DNA of 64,000 nt. Source: Lepidurus packardi (Eukaryota; Arthropoda; Branchiopoda; Notostraca; Triopsidae). Where the stretch lies: positions 9,456,351-9,520,350 of the forward strand of contig JAKZAN010000006.1 in NCBI GenBank assembly GCA_023053545.1. Direction: 5' to 3'. The position numbers and the translations under genes are program-made. The stretch's first letter is position 1, and each line of letters starts with the position of its first letter. Below are positions 44,025-58,430 of this stretch, piece after piece. A model generated the notes under the pieces. The model was given only the letters and a program-made list of their open reading frames with translations, was not told where the DNA came from and made no database searches.

Positions 44025-44125
44025 TTTAGCTCAGACGTCGGATCATTACGCACGCTAATCATTAGAAATTAACCTTCTGGCGCGTCCCGCGAATGGTGAA
44101 ATCCGAGTTCTTCATCATAGCCAAA
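44025..44125 (-). ncRNA. U14-like C/D box snoRNA, copy 2, upstream of Hsc70 coding start
   Basis: On the minus strand box C is ATGATGA (44118-44112) and box D CTGA (44034-44031). The terminal stem TTTGGC (44125-44120) pairs with GCTAAA (44030-44025), six pairs including one G-T. The core CCATTCGCGGGACGCGCCAG is again U14 domain A-like. CTAATGATTAGCGTGCG is shared nearly exactly with copy 1 (CAATGATTAGCGTG). It probably sits in a 5' UTR intron: a donor AAAG|GTAAAAAC is at 44208, and acceptors GTGCAG (about 43946, 79 nt below) or CACAG (43766) are available. Domain A has a T to G change relative to copy 1, so it may be the less functional copy. Confidence 0.65.
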
Positions 44126-44381
44126 GCAGAATACACAAATCTAGCCAAGCCGGCTTTCTGGAAGCTTTCACACAAACAAATTGTTGACTGTAAGAGAAAA
44201 GTTTTTACCTTTAATGTTCCGGGGTTTCAATAGTAACTGAAAACTGATCTTGCAAATATTGGCCGAAACACGCGGGTTTCACAGCACGTCCAGTGAGAAG
44301 CCCGTTTACTGCCGGAAAGAACGAACGCTATGCGTGGAGAGACACTTCTCGGCGCTGTCATGTGTTTCATACAGAAAATCC

Positions 44382-44398
44382 TTCTCGAACATTCTCGA
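44382..44398 (-). promoter_or_regulatory. Heat-shock element 2
   Basis: TTCTCGAACATTCTCGA is a run of TTC/GAA/TTC/GA units at exact 5 bp spacing. CCAAT-type sequence (ATTGG on the minus strand) and TGACGT lie just above at about 44409-44418. It is the more likely promoter-proximal element if transcription starts above the 44208 donor. Confidence 0.75.
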
Positions 44399-44930
44399 CG
44401 TATATGCAACCAATGACGTGAGTCTTGCACCAGTAAGCCTGCTCCCTCATTGGTTGAAGCGCCTTACCGACCTGCAAGCCTGCATTCCATTTGCTAGTAT
44501 GCTTCTATCGGACCTTCCATGCGGTTCCACTCTCCCCCCCGTTGGGTATTATATGCCTAATAGGGGAAAACGTGTAGAAAAATGGCGAATAAATTCATTT
44601 TTCGACTCGAAATCCCTACATAATGGTATTTATATAATGGTATCTACCTACATAATGCTTCGGTAAATAACTTATACTTAATTTCGAAATAAATAAATCA
44701 GGCTCAGCGGATGTATTTTAACCTTGAAAACGACATTACAGACAACTTTGATCATTAACCATAATCTCAACAAAAACGACTTGTTCTATCGTTTAAACTA
44801 CAGGGAAGATTCCCAGAAATGTGGAATAAAGTTGAAAATAAACATCCGCTATCAAACAGAAGCAAATGACACGAAACATTCATAAGAAAACCATAGGAAA
44901 TTGAATACCCCAATCAATACGACTGGACGT

Positions 44931-48395
<3,465 letters not shown>

Positions 48396-48462
48396 ATGAG
48401 CTCGAAAAACGAGGGGCGATTCAACATTTTCACGGAGGAATCTATCCGGGAAGAAAATGAAG
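48396..48462 (+). CDS. Probable first coding exon of an unidentified gene
   Basis: ATG followed by 22 codons, MSSKNEGRFNIFTEESIREE then NE, ending at a good donor GAAG|GTACGC in phase 1. The composition is more GC-balanced than its surroundings and the peptide is charged and non-repetitive. An ATG 5 nt upstream in another frame is closed at once (ATGGGATGA). No domain is recognised. One candidate continuation in the right phase is 53222-53301, after a CT-rich tract and CAG acceptor, but its donor (GTCCCA) is poor. The rest of the gene may lie beyond the right edge. Confidence 0.4.
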
Positions 48463-50275
48463 GTACGCCTTCTTAAAAGCCGCTGAGTTACGATTTGACC
48501 TCAACATTCATTTATCGTGTGGACCTATCATGTTTGCTAGACCTCACCTCTAAGGAATTCACAAGCATAAACGAGTGGTATAACGACTCTATGTAAAGCA
48601 GAACCGACCATTGTTATGAAATGAAGTCACGTAATGCGAAACCTATATTTCGTTGAGAGAAAAGGGAAAAAATCGACATAAATTCCTACGTATCCCACCA
48701 AACTTGGGGCAATTTGTAACTTGATAGTCTGTTGTATTTTAATGGTCCCTTGTTCAAAATAAAGCGAAACTTGTATAAAACGCCCACCCATGGATCCTTC
48801 CAAAAGTGGTTTCTTGGACAGATGTATAGTGGAATAAAAAATACAGTAAAATTACAAGTCTTCATACAGGCTTACAGTTTTCATACAGTTCTTATAGTCT
48901 TCTAATAGTACATGGAAAAATTTGAATTATTCAAAACGAATCATTTTCTCTAAATGCATGTGGTGTCATAAACTGAAACCAATTCACATATCCCATCAAA
49001 AATCGTTTGAAGTATTAAGTTACATGTTTAGCCGAATTTGGATATGAGCTAGTTCCAAGATAAATAGGTATAATCGTTATATATAGGATTGATACGATAT
49101 CTCAAAAATTACCTTCATAGACATCAGCTGAGTGTTGTCACTTTTTCTTATTCTATCTTTATGACTATAAGACCAGATTTTTAGCACGGGATTTGAATGA
49201 AAATCATACCAGGAATCAGAACAAGAATTGCCTGATTGTTTGATAGGTTGGGATCTACGTGCACATGTCGGCAAGTTTATTGCGTAGAAAAGGTTTAAAT
49301 AGCTTAAAACTTTTAAAACTACAACAAAGGAACACACGCACAGTTGCGTTTAAAGCATTACTTCATCATAGTTTTTTGGCTGTTTTGAAAGATTTTCGCA
49401 ATTCAAAAGGACCAGATGCTTGTCGATGCCTACTCAGCCGTGTCGTCAATCCTCCGCGATTGTAAAAGCCAAATTGTTACAACAGTAGGCCACAGAGGTG
49501 CTGCCATCATCAACATCAAATTGCCAATATCGGGTATTTCGACATACAATCTCGCAAAAGACAAAATTCAAATGAAATCTCCAAAGCAGAAAGCCGCTAA
49601 TGCTATAGTGCAAAACTGCTTCTGATGGTTGTGAAACTAAGAATCCCTTATAGACCCTGTATGAAAATATGAAAATGTTTAAACAACGGTCTGATAAATG
49701 GTATGGAAGAGGAGAGCTCCGCTGACCCTAAATAGATAATAATTATTGTTATAGCGCAGTAAATTTGTACGATATAAGGAATACTCAAAAGTGTATACTT
49801 GGGTATTACCTCGAAACTGCCGGAGCAAAGTGAATTTTCATTTTTGGAAAACCTTTTGCTGTTATCTAATTTTGCCCTTTCTATGCATGAACGATTATGA
49901 ATCCATATAAATCATGAGACCGCTGACCTAGAAACCTAGCAGACCATTATTGTAAACTTAGTTCTTTGCAAGCAACAAAAGTCGCGAACTGACCTTTTTC
50001 TTTTTTTTTTTTTTTTGGGGGGGGGGGGGGAGTCAGATGAGGCTGACTTTTAGCTGGACAACGATTACCCTGCTGGTCCTTTCAATTGTGTTGGTACATG
50101 TCCTGTTAAGACTTTGTCGTCGTTGAGGAGGTTGTCGTAACTTCTGCTTAGTTTGGATGGGTAATTTTTTGTGTGGTACAAAAGATAGGTTAAGTTAGGG
50201 ATTTCTAATCTGGATGTAGAGTCCCTTAAAACGCATTATTGTCAATATATAGCTTTTCTCAAAGCTATATACTGA

Positions 50276-50304
50276 CATATATATATATATATATATACAT
50301 ATAT
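50276..50304. repeat. TA microsatellite
   Basis: An (AT)n run next to a small hairpin ATATAGCTTT-TCTC-AAAGCTATAT at 50246-50269. Simple repeat. Confidence 0.8.
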
Positions 50305-50997
50305 CCCAAAGCAATACGCGCCACTGTTTTCATCTCACCTATGGGACCGTGGGAATGAGCTATTGGGAAAATGGTATAAGGTATTCCGCTCTTGTGTTGT
50401 CTTTTCAAAGGATCATGAGAGAGAGAGAGTGCAAGAGCAAGAGAGTCCCCAGGACAACTCCCGGATGACGGTGTCTTGCGTAGAAATCTCTCTAGCTCTT
50501 TTTCACGGTGATTTTACATTGTCCTATACCTGTTCCGTCTTAAGACCTATATTGTGTTGCACAGAGTTCTAAGAGACGCTTATTGTCAAACTGTTTAGTC
50601 CCAGGCTCCCAAAGCCGTTAGACGGAGAAATCTAGCCATACCTTGAATCTTCAAAAGTCTCGACAAGTCTTGGGAGTCTTCGAGGTTGACCATAGCAAAT
50701 GCCCTATTTGCTCAGCCGAGAAGAAAAGCCGCCTTTTGGGAAACTAATTCCCTCCTTCGCTAATCCCCTCTATCGTTGATGTTTGTAATGCGTTTGACAT
50801 CTTCTAACGGGACACATTTCCGGAACTTGAATTCGTTACGAAACTATTTCTGCTAACATTCAAATTCTACTAGCTAAGCTAAGAAGACTGTAATTTTATA
50901 TTAAACTTGGATACATTTAACGTGGTAATTTATATGTAAATAAAGTAGTAATTTGTGCGATTAATCAATAAGTAATAAATATACTGACAAATAAATT

Positions 50998-51130
50998 AAG
51001 GCCCCCGTATAGCTTAGCTTGTTACATCCTAGCTGCCGCAAGGTGGCGCGCAGTGTTTGTGTGCAGTGTTTGTGTGCACGCAGGATAACTTTATAACCAT
51101 GTACTCAATGTGCATGAAGTTTGTCTTAAA
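50998..51130 (+). mobile_element. Repeat family B copy with TTAA-type end
   Basis: Starts directly after AAATTAA with GGCCCCCGTATAGCTTAGCT then TGTTAC. This is very like the family A end GGCTCCCGTATACCTTAGCT, so A and B are probably related piggyBac-type families. Contains GTGTTTGTGTGCA twice in tandem, then ACTTTATAACCATGTACTCA. Confidence 0.55.
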
Positions 51131-53158
51131 AATTACGCTAAATAAATAATCTAGGATACAAAGGTTTTCAAGTTCACAATTTTGTTTTTTTCATCTTAAG
51201 TGAAAAATTAATTTGCCTTTTTTAAAATTATCGAAGGAAAGAATACAAAATTAATCTCTCCGTGATCTTTGTTTACCTATTACCTAATGTTTCTGTCAAT
51301 AAGTTTTGTAAAAATGCTGCGTAACTTCTACGTAAGACTTTTATGAATCCATATAAATAATGAGACCTATATAAGCTATACGAGATCCTTTATGAATGAC
51401 AAGTTAATAAATCCGACTGTTTAATTTGTTAATTAATCTTGTAATTTTATTTAATGTTAAGAAAATGTATAATAGACATGTATTATCTTCAAATTTTCTA
51501 TTCACTTTCCGACAATTTACAAACACCAATTACTTTCGCAATTACCTAACTAATTTTCCAATTCCCTTGTTATGCAATAATTTCCTGTGGGTCTAACGCC
51601 GTCGATAGTATTTTAATTGAACGTTTGCGAACTTTTAGTACTAAAGTGCCTCCACTAAATTATACTCTTGAATTAGTCAAACTTCTTTTCAACACTAAAA
51701 TCGATACCAATAAATATTGATGCCAATACATATTCTACCCAATATGAAATTTGTGTTGTACTTCCCCAAATTTTATTATTGGTATGTAATAAATTAATAC
51801 ACTTTTGCAGTAGAAATAAATATAGTGTTTGTATACAAAGCTGTGGCATGTTACGTCCGTCTAATGGACGGGAAAACTTCGTCCTTATAGGTATTCCATT
51901 AAAAACCATGTGTGGGAAAGGAGGATCTTGCTACGAGGCTTGTCTGGATGCTGTAATGAGGTCAGCCATGACCACGGTTAGGGATGATTGTGCACCCCCG
52001 CCATTCACTTTAGGTTTCCCTGAGTATAGAGAAGACCCAATTAGCCTGTCCCCTACACATTTTTTTTACCTTCCAACATGTTAAATGTGAATTATGCACA
52101 GTCCACCACCGACACCCTTCAGTTTCTCTCCCCACAAAACCAAGATCTGATGTCAGCTGGTTGGCAGTAGCCAGACCAGACAGTTTAGTTCCTTGGCCAA
52201 GTTTGTTCACTGCGGCATCCGTAAAATATAAAAAAAAATAACAATAAAATAAAAGCAATAAAAGCAAAAGTTAAAGCAATTTTAAAAGGAGGGGAAGAGG
52301 CAAAAGGGTCGGGTATTCAAAAACGCCGGTGTGGGGAAAGAGAATCCAGAAAAGGGAGTGTGAATTATTTCAGAAGCACAGCCTGGGAAATTTAAACGTT
52401 TTGACTAGCACAATGTGAAGCCAAGGGAAATGAGATGCCTTTCAGTACATCACGAAATTCCCGGATACGAACGTAAAAGATTGAGCGGCACAAAATCCAC
52501 ACCCTTTCATGATCCTGATCTTGACATCAAAACTTTTTTAAAATTTATTTGTTGGTCTAATGGCAGTTTTATTAAAGTTTAAAGAACTATTAATTAGACT
52601 GTTTAATTAACCACAAGACGGGGAATTATTAAATAGTACTTACTAATAATACTATTTATAGTGTTGCATTGGTCACGCTGTGGTGAAATATTATGAATAC
52701 TGTTTAATCAGATTATTTTTGGTGCCCAAAACTAAACTTTGCATGTCTTTGGGCAATCAAAGGTTTAGTGGTGGTTGCTAGTCTATCCTGTCCAACAAGC
52801 GAAATTACAATCTTGGCGGGTGGGACGACATTCAAGAACCATGTTTCTTGGTTAAGTACTTACGGTATGTGTGTTATATTGTAATGGTATGTGGCAGTTC
52901 CTCAGCGGGCGCTAATGTATGATTGTATAGCGCATTTTGGGTGTTCGTGTCAAAGCAAGTTGCTTATCACTCGAATGGATCACGACGACGAAGAGAAGAG
53001 AAGACCGCTGACCGTCTTTTCGATTGAATTGCAAATGAAGAGGGTTTCTGAATTTGTAATTGTAGGGTTTTTATGGAAGGGGACATCAGTAGTTGAAGGC
53101 AAAAGGGACTTGCAACAACTCCGCGCCCTGTCGTTTTTTCTCTCTTATAGCTTGTGCA

Positions 53159-53184
53159 CTCTCTCTCTCTCTCTCTCTCTCTCT
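53159..53184. repeat. CT microsatellite
   Basis: (CT)13 continuing into TTTATTTCTCTCTCTTTCC. It could act as a polypyrimidine tract for the CAG at 53219-53221. Confidence 0.9.
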
Positions 53185-54162
53185 TTATTTCTCTCTCTTT
53201 CCTGGGCCACAACGTCTTCAGAATACAGCCTCTTCACCACAGCCTCCGCTGTCCCCGATGGCTTTTTCTCACGCTCTTCAAAGAAAACTTATCCTCGTCA
53301 GGTCCCATGATATATCCTGCTGCCTTTGCTTTAGTCAAAGAGTAGCTCTCTTCTAATCTTCGAATTATCGCTTTTAAAGCGTTTAAAGACTGTATACATG
53401 TACCGTGTTCTATACAAAATGTTTAAACCTTCTTTCAAATTCCACAATTAACGACTTGGCATATACAACGATCAGTCTAACATATCTGCCTGTAACGTTA
53501 ACCACTATGGCCTGTTTAAACTTGACAATTTGACACTGTGAAAATGTGTTGCCGGAACGCTATACTTTCTGAAATTATTAAGTAAATTCTTAACTAAATT
53601 AGATTATTAGGCAAACATTGAAAATGTTACAAACTGATTGTTCTAGAAAAGACAACTACAAATCTAAATTGCAATTAAAATTTTAAATAACAACAGTTTG
53701 CAGGTTTACAATACAATTTACTTATCAAATCGTAAAAAGGTGCATAAAAGTTTAAGTTACCTTAAAAAAAACTATTTACAATTATAACGGTACGTGACAC
53801 TATACAGGGCATGTAAATGAGTGGTTCAATTGATAAAATTATCATGGACATTTTTAGAGTTATAACATGAATTACTCAATAACAAGGGTAAGTAACTAAA
53901 AAAATATAACTATATCAAATATCCTGACTATTTTCCTTCTTGGTCATTTATTTTTCGTCTTGGTATTTATTTTGCGTCTTTCAATTATCATTTTTGCATT
54001 GGCCGCTGGCGTAAGGTGCATTTAGTATTATATTAAGCAGTCGTAATGATGCAGTTAGGAAAATATGTAAAAAAATGTTTCATTTCATGAAATTACTGGA
54101 GTTTTTTTTGCAGTTATGGAATCCATTGGAACGCACATGTACGTACAGTAAAAAGACGTGTA

Positions 54163-54332
54163 ACGCTGTTTCCGCAAATCACGTGAGAATTATCCTATGA
54201 GAACCATACATGTATCATCTATATGAAAAACCTCTGAACGAAAACTCATGGAAACCTTTCCCATGCTGCCAATAGAAACTGGTGGGTAAATTCTCATAGG
54301 ACACTTCTCGTGTGATTTGCGGGATACAGCGT
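54163..54332. mobile_element. Foldback MITE with 40 bp inverted ends
   Basis: Left arm 54163-54202 starts ACGCTGTTTCCGCAAATCAC and continues to TCCTATGAGAA. The right arm on the other strand starts ACGCTGTATCCCGCAAATCA and also ends TCCTATGAGAA. About 170 bp in total, no coding capacity, no clear target duplication. Confidence 0.8.
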
Positions 54333-56893
54333 GAGATCGCCACGACTCTTCCACATCGAGCTCCAAGAACTGGAAACATGTATGTCGTTAAACAAAATCT
54401 CCCAAGAAAACTTACGTGTCTTACATTTTATGTTGGGGGATAAACGAAAACCCCAAAACCGTGGCTGAATAAGATCACATGGAGGGAAAAAAGGGGTTTG
54501 GGGTTTTGTCGCTCGGCAAAAGCAAGTTGAGATGGTTTCTCACCCCCAAAACGGTCTCAAGTCCAGTCTTGTGACAAAGAAGAATCTTTCTCCCAAAAAG
54601 AGTCTGTTAAATTTAAGATGGCTCAATTGTTGGCTTAGTCGGTGTCTTTTTCTTCTCGAGTACTTTTCTGGGCTAGACAAGCAAAAACCTCAGCATGGGT
54701 TTTTACGGGGGGAGGGGGGGGGCAATATTCCTCCTTTTCTTTCCGCCAGAAGTCCTGGAAACCCCTTAAAAGGGCCCGAAATTGCTGTAGTGATAATCAG
54801 CGGATTAGCGGCTTCAACTTTGATGGTTAAGCATGAATGCCGTGTGAGAAAATGGGATCAAAGGGGGCCAGGCAAGGGAAAAGCTAAAAGAAAACCGAAA
54901 TAAACTAAAAAAAAAATTGAAAAAAGGAAAATATTTTGAATTTCAGCAACTTGACTAAACAGTGCCCTCTTACGCAATTAAAAGGTTTTGTTCTACCTAA
55001 GAAAATAAGTATGGAAACGGACAAAGTCAATTCATTCCAGAAAACCAATTCCGAAACGCCTCTTTTTCATTTAGTTATTTTATTTTTATTTACGAACAGA
55101 ATTGTGGGGACTTTTTTCGTAAGTAATGTAAAGTTTTGGTCATTTTTTGCTTCTGCCTGTGGTTTTTGGAAAAAAGTGGAAAAAAAAAGTTTTGTTCCGC
55201 GGCTGCGGATATACAGAGCACCACTAAAGAAAAGAAAAAATAACCGACACAATCCCCCTCCCCCCCCCCCAATATTTTTGCATGTTTCCCACGATGGGTA
55301 TAAAAGTTCCCTTTTGGGATGCTGTATGGATGTCTAACGGACGGCGAGATGGGGCCAAAGGCCAAACCCTCGTAAATTCACAACCTGCTTTTTTTCACGG
55401 CACTCGCTTTATGACCAGCGTGGATTTTGGTAAAAGCTGATCGTCTTTGGCCGTGCCTTGCAGCCGTGTCCCAGCATCTCGGATAAGTCCGTCTGAGTCT
55501 GGTTTTTCTTGAGCTTTTTTTTTAAAAAAAAAACCACCGCCTTAAAGATCCTCCCCCGTGAAACGATCTACCATAAATCCCCCAACCCGGAAAAGTTGTC
55601 GAAAAGCTCCAAAAGTGGAGCCCCCTCCTCAAATGCTTCACGGACGGTTTTCGCATTTTACGCTTGTGGATACATGCATAGGCTCCCGCATTAAGCTGGC
55701 ATAGGCACAGAAGATAATAGTAATAAAAAATACGAAAAAAACAATAAGAAAACAGAAACGTTTCGTGAGAGCATTTCGAATTTAAAACCAGAAAGCTCTC
55801 TCTAAATGAAAACTGGGTTACATGATATGACCCTTCCTACCCCCCAAAGTGACACAAGATCAATTTTTCCCACAGCTTTTTAGGTTGGTGGGATTTTTTG
55901 AAAGCTTATGTCCAAATGAAATAAAGTTTATTGCAGATGACCACCAGTTGACCTGTTTTTTTTTCCTATTTAGTTACACCTTTTTACGTTCCCAAGTAAA
56001 GTAGTAGGACCTAATGAGCAAATATGTAACAGGAATGGATGCGTCTAACTGCAGATTTGTCTGGGAATTCGCCATAGCTTCAACTTCGCGGAAGCCATCA
56101 CATAAGAATAGCATTGTAATCACAATGATTTGCAATGCTTGACTACACCCTGACATGTTATAAACACTTCCCCGTCTGAAAGTATTTTCCAGTATCTTTC
56201 CTATCTCTTTCCTATCAGAAATCCTTGCAAACGGCAAAAAATTGACGTTTTTGTATGCGCATGGCAAGCCAGTGGTATTGTTTTCAGGAAGAAAGTTTCC
56301 TTCAGCTACTGATCTTGGGCAAAAGATTAGCGAGGAATGGAACAGGCAAATTTATCTCAAGCAATGATACCATCTTTGCTTGCACGTTTGGCCTTGAAAA
56401 CTTTTATTGAAAAAGTATTGTTTTAGAGGGAACATATTGAAGTAATATAGAGAGGATGCGTCTTTTCTATCCAGATCGCTCATTTGTTATATATAAGAAG
56501 AAAGAAAATGATTGAAGGGAAAAGGGATTCTTTCTCTCCTATCCATGTTATTTATTTTCCAAACGTACTGTACCTGGGTAAAACTTTTTCCGCAGTGACG
56601 AATTGTGATTTTTTGTCAACTTGCGCTTAACTTTTTTTTTTCTTTAACTTTACCAGCGTAGGCCGAAGCCTATTGCTGGAACTTTTTATTGGTTGTAACA
56701 AAATATTTTCAAAGTTACTGTTAACTGAGCATGAACATTAGGCAACGTTTGCACCTTGTCCATAGGGCGGGAAAAGAATAGACTGGAATTTTACACTACA
56801 TTGAGACACTGGAGACTCGGGTGATTTTTACGCCATTAGTTACAAATTTTTATAGCTTCGGACATAAAATGGGTTTAACTTAATGAACATTAA

Positions 56894-57424
56894 CGCTCCC
56901 GTATACCTTAGCTTATTGATGGGAAAGATTCACAGATGGCACTGATGTGTATTATTGTTTTGCGAAAGTCTTGCGCAAGAAAGTAAGAAAAGAAATAAAT
57001 AGCTAATTGCCGGCAAAGTTTCTACGCTTGTTCTGCTTATGAGAAGTACAATTCGTCACTAGAATTTGTTATAGCAGCACAATATCCCAAATCAACTCGT
57101 CAAACTTTCGAAACAAGATTTCTCGAAAATGGCTTGTCAGGTTTGACAGCAAATTAAAACAAAAGTTTTCTTTTATTAGCAGCTAGTGCACAACCAAATT
57201 ACAGATTTTTAGATAACGTATTTCTCATGGTATACAAAATTGATTTGCAAATTGCTAATTTATTACTCTTTAGAAAAAATTGTGCATTGGTTGTACACCA
57301 CCTGTTAGCAAGCTCAAGATTACTGTCAAAGAATTTGTTTTTGTTAAATCCTCTGGTTGTCTCAAAAAGTTGTTCCGAATTTCCCATGCTAACCGCCTAT
57401 ACCGAGTTAAGGTGCACGTGAGTC
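56894..57424 (+). mobile_element. MITE family A copy
   Basis: About 531 bp. It begins after TTAA (56890-56893) with CGCTCCCGTATACCTTAGCT and ends GTTAAGGTGCACGTGAGTC before CTAA. Interior blocks match 1317-1831 (opposite strand) and 15635-16517, including the intact AGTACAATT site that is interrupted by the foldback in the 15.6 kb copy. Non-coding. Confidence 0.8.
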
Positions 57425-57979
57425 CTAAGGTGTCTACATGGGACGTTAATTTGAATTAGCTATAACAACTAATAAACTGTAACAAGGTGTAAGAGCTGTA
57501 ACAACGTGATGAATTGGAAAGGTCAACCAACTGTTAATGCTCATTAACCTGAACGGTGTTGTTTCTTGACGGCTTACTTAGGTGGGCTTAACTCAGGTAG
57601 GACGGTAGAAGGAGTTAATTGACATTTGGTCCCGTCTAGCCTAGGTATAACTTAAGTGGGATTAACTCAGGTAATATGGGTTAATGGATGTTAACTTGAG
57701 CCAAATTATGGCGGCTTAGAATTTTTTTCTTTAGGTCTCACAAACATAATGTGGAATACTGACACAAATTTTACTGTCTATAGTTTCATTCTAGACAATT
57801 CAATAAGAGAGTGCGAAGCTATGAAACGGTTTCCTGGGGTAAGATTGTAGTGGATCCCCATTTCAATGACCTGGTTTCTTAGGGCGAAAGTTACCTTGCA
57901 ATCTGTTGAGCAAGTATTAAATATTCAAAATTTGGGGAAATTTCCTTGCGATTTTAGTTCCATCGGGAAAGTTGTTTTG

Positions 57980-58430
57980 GGCCTATGTTGACCTTGTATG
58001 GGAGCTGACCTCATCTTTTAGGAAAGGCGTACGCAAAGGTGAGAGTCTGGGAAAAGTCTCTGAGATTGTCTTTGGGATAAGAAATTTTGAATTTCTTGGG
58101 ACATCTTTTTATTGGAGCCGACCTTATGTGTCATAGCTTGCCTCTAACTTTGCATTTTACACATGTAAAGGTGGGAAAGGTGCGAGGGACTATGCAAGGG
58201 ATTTTTTTTATTTCATTGGAAGGAAGAAAAATTATTAGGGTTGACCTTGTTTTATTAGCTAAGTTATACGCAAAGATGGTGAAAGTTTCTTTGGGTCGTG
58301 ATTTTATGATTTTGTCGCGAAAAATTTTATTGAAGGTGACCTTGGATCCGTTGGACAATTTTGAACGCAGACATGAAGAAAGTTGTAATTTTGCTGGGGA
58401 AAGTTTTATTGAATTTGCCCTTGTCTTGGG
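57980..58430 (+). repeat. Degenerate repeat of a TTGACCTTG-containing unit
   Basis: Related words recur: GTTGACCTTGTATGG (57988), GAGCCGACCTTATG (58113), GGTTGACCTTGTTTT (58237), GGTGACCTTGGATCC (58336) and TTTGCCCTTGTC (58412). Most are preceded by TTTTATTGRA-like text, at roughly 75-125 nt spacing. The open frame across it is likely a by-product. Confidence 0.4.

Noticed and set aside
52891-53310. 139-codon plus-strand frame
   Set aside because: Runs through the CT microsatellite (long Ser/Leu alternation); at most its last 80 nt could be an exon, discussed under findings.
55067-55365. Overlapping frames of 61-133 codons on both strands
   Set aside because: Low-complexity T/A-rich DNA with a C run and no recognisable protein.
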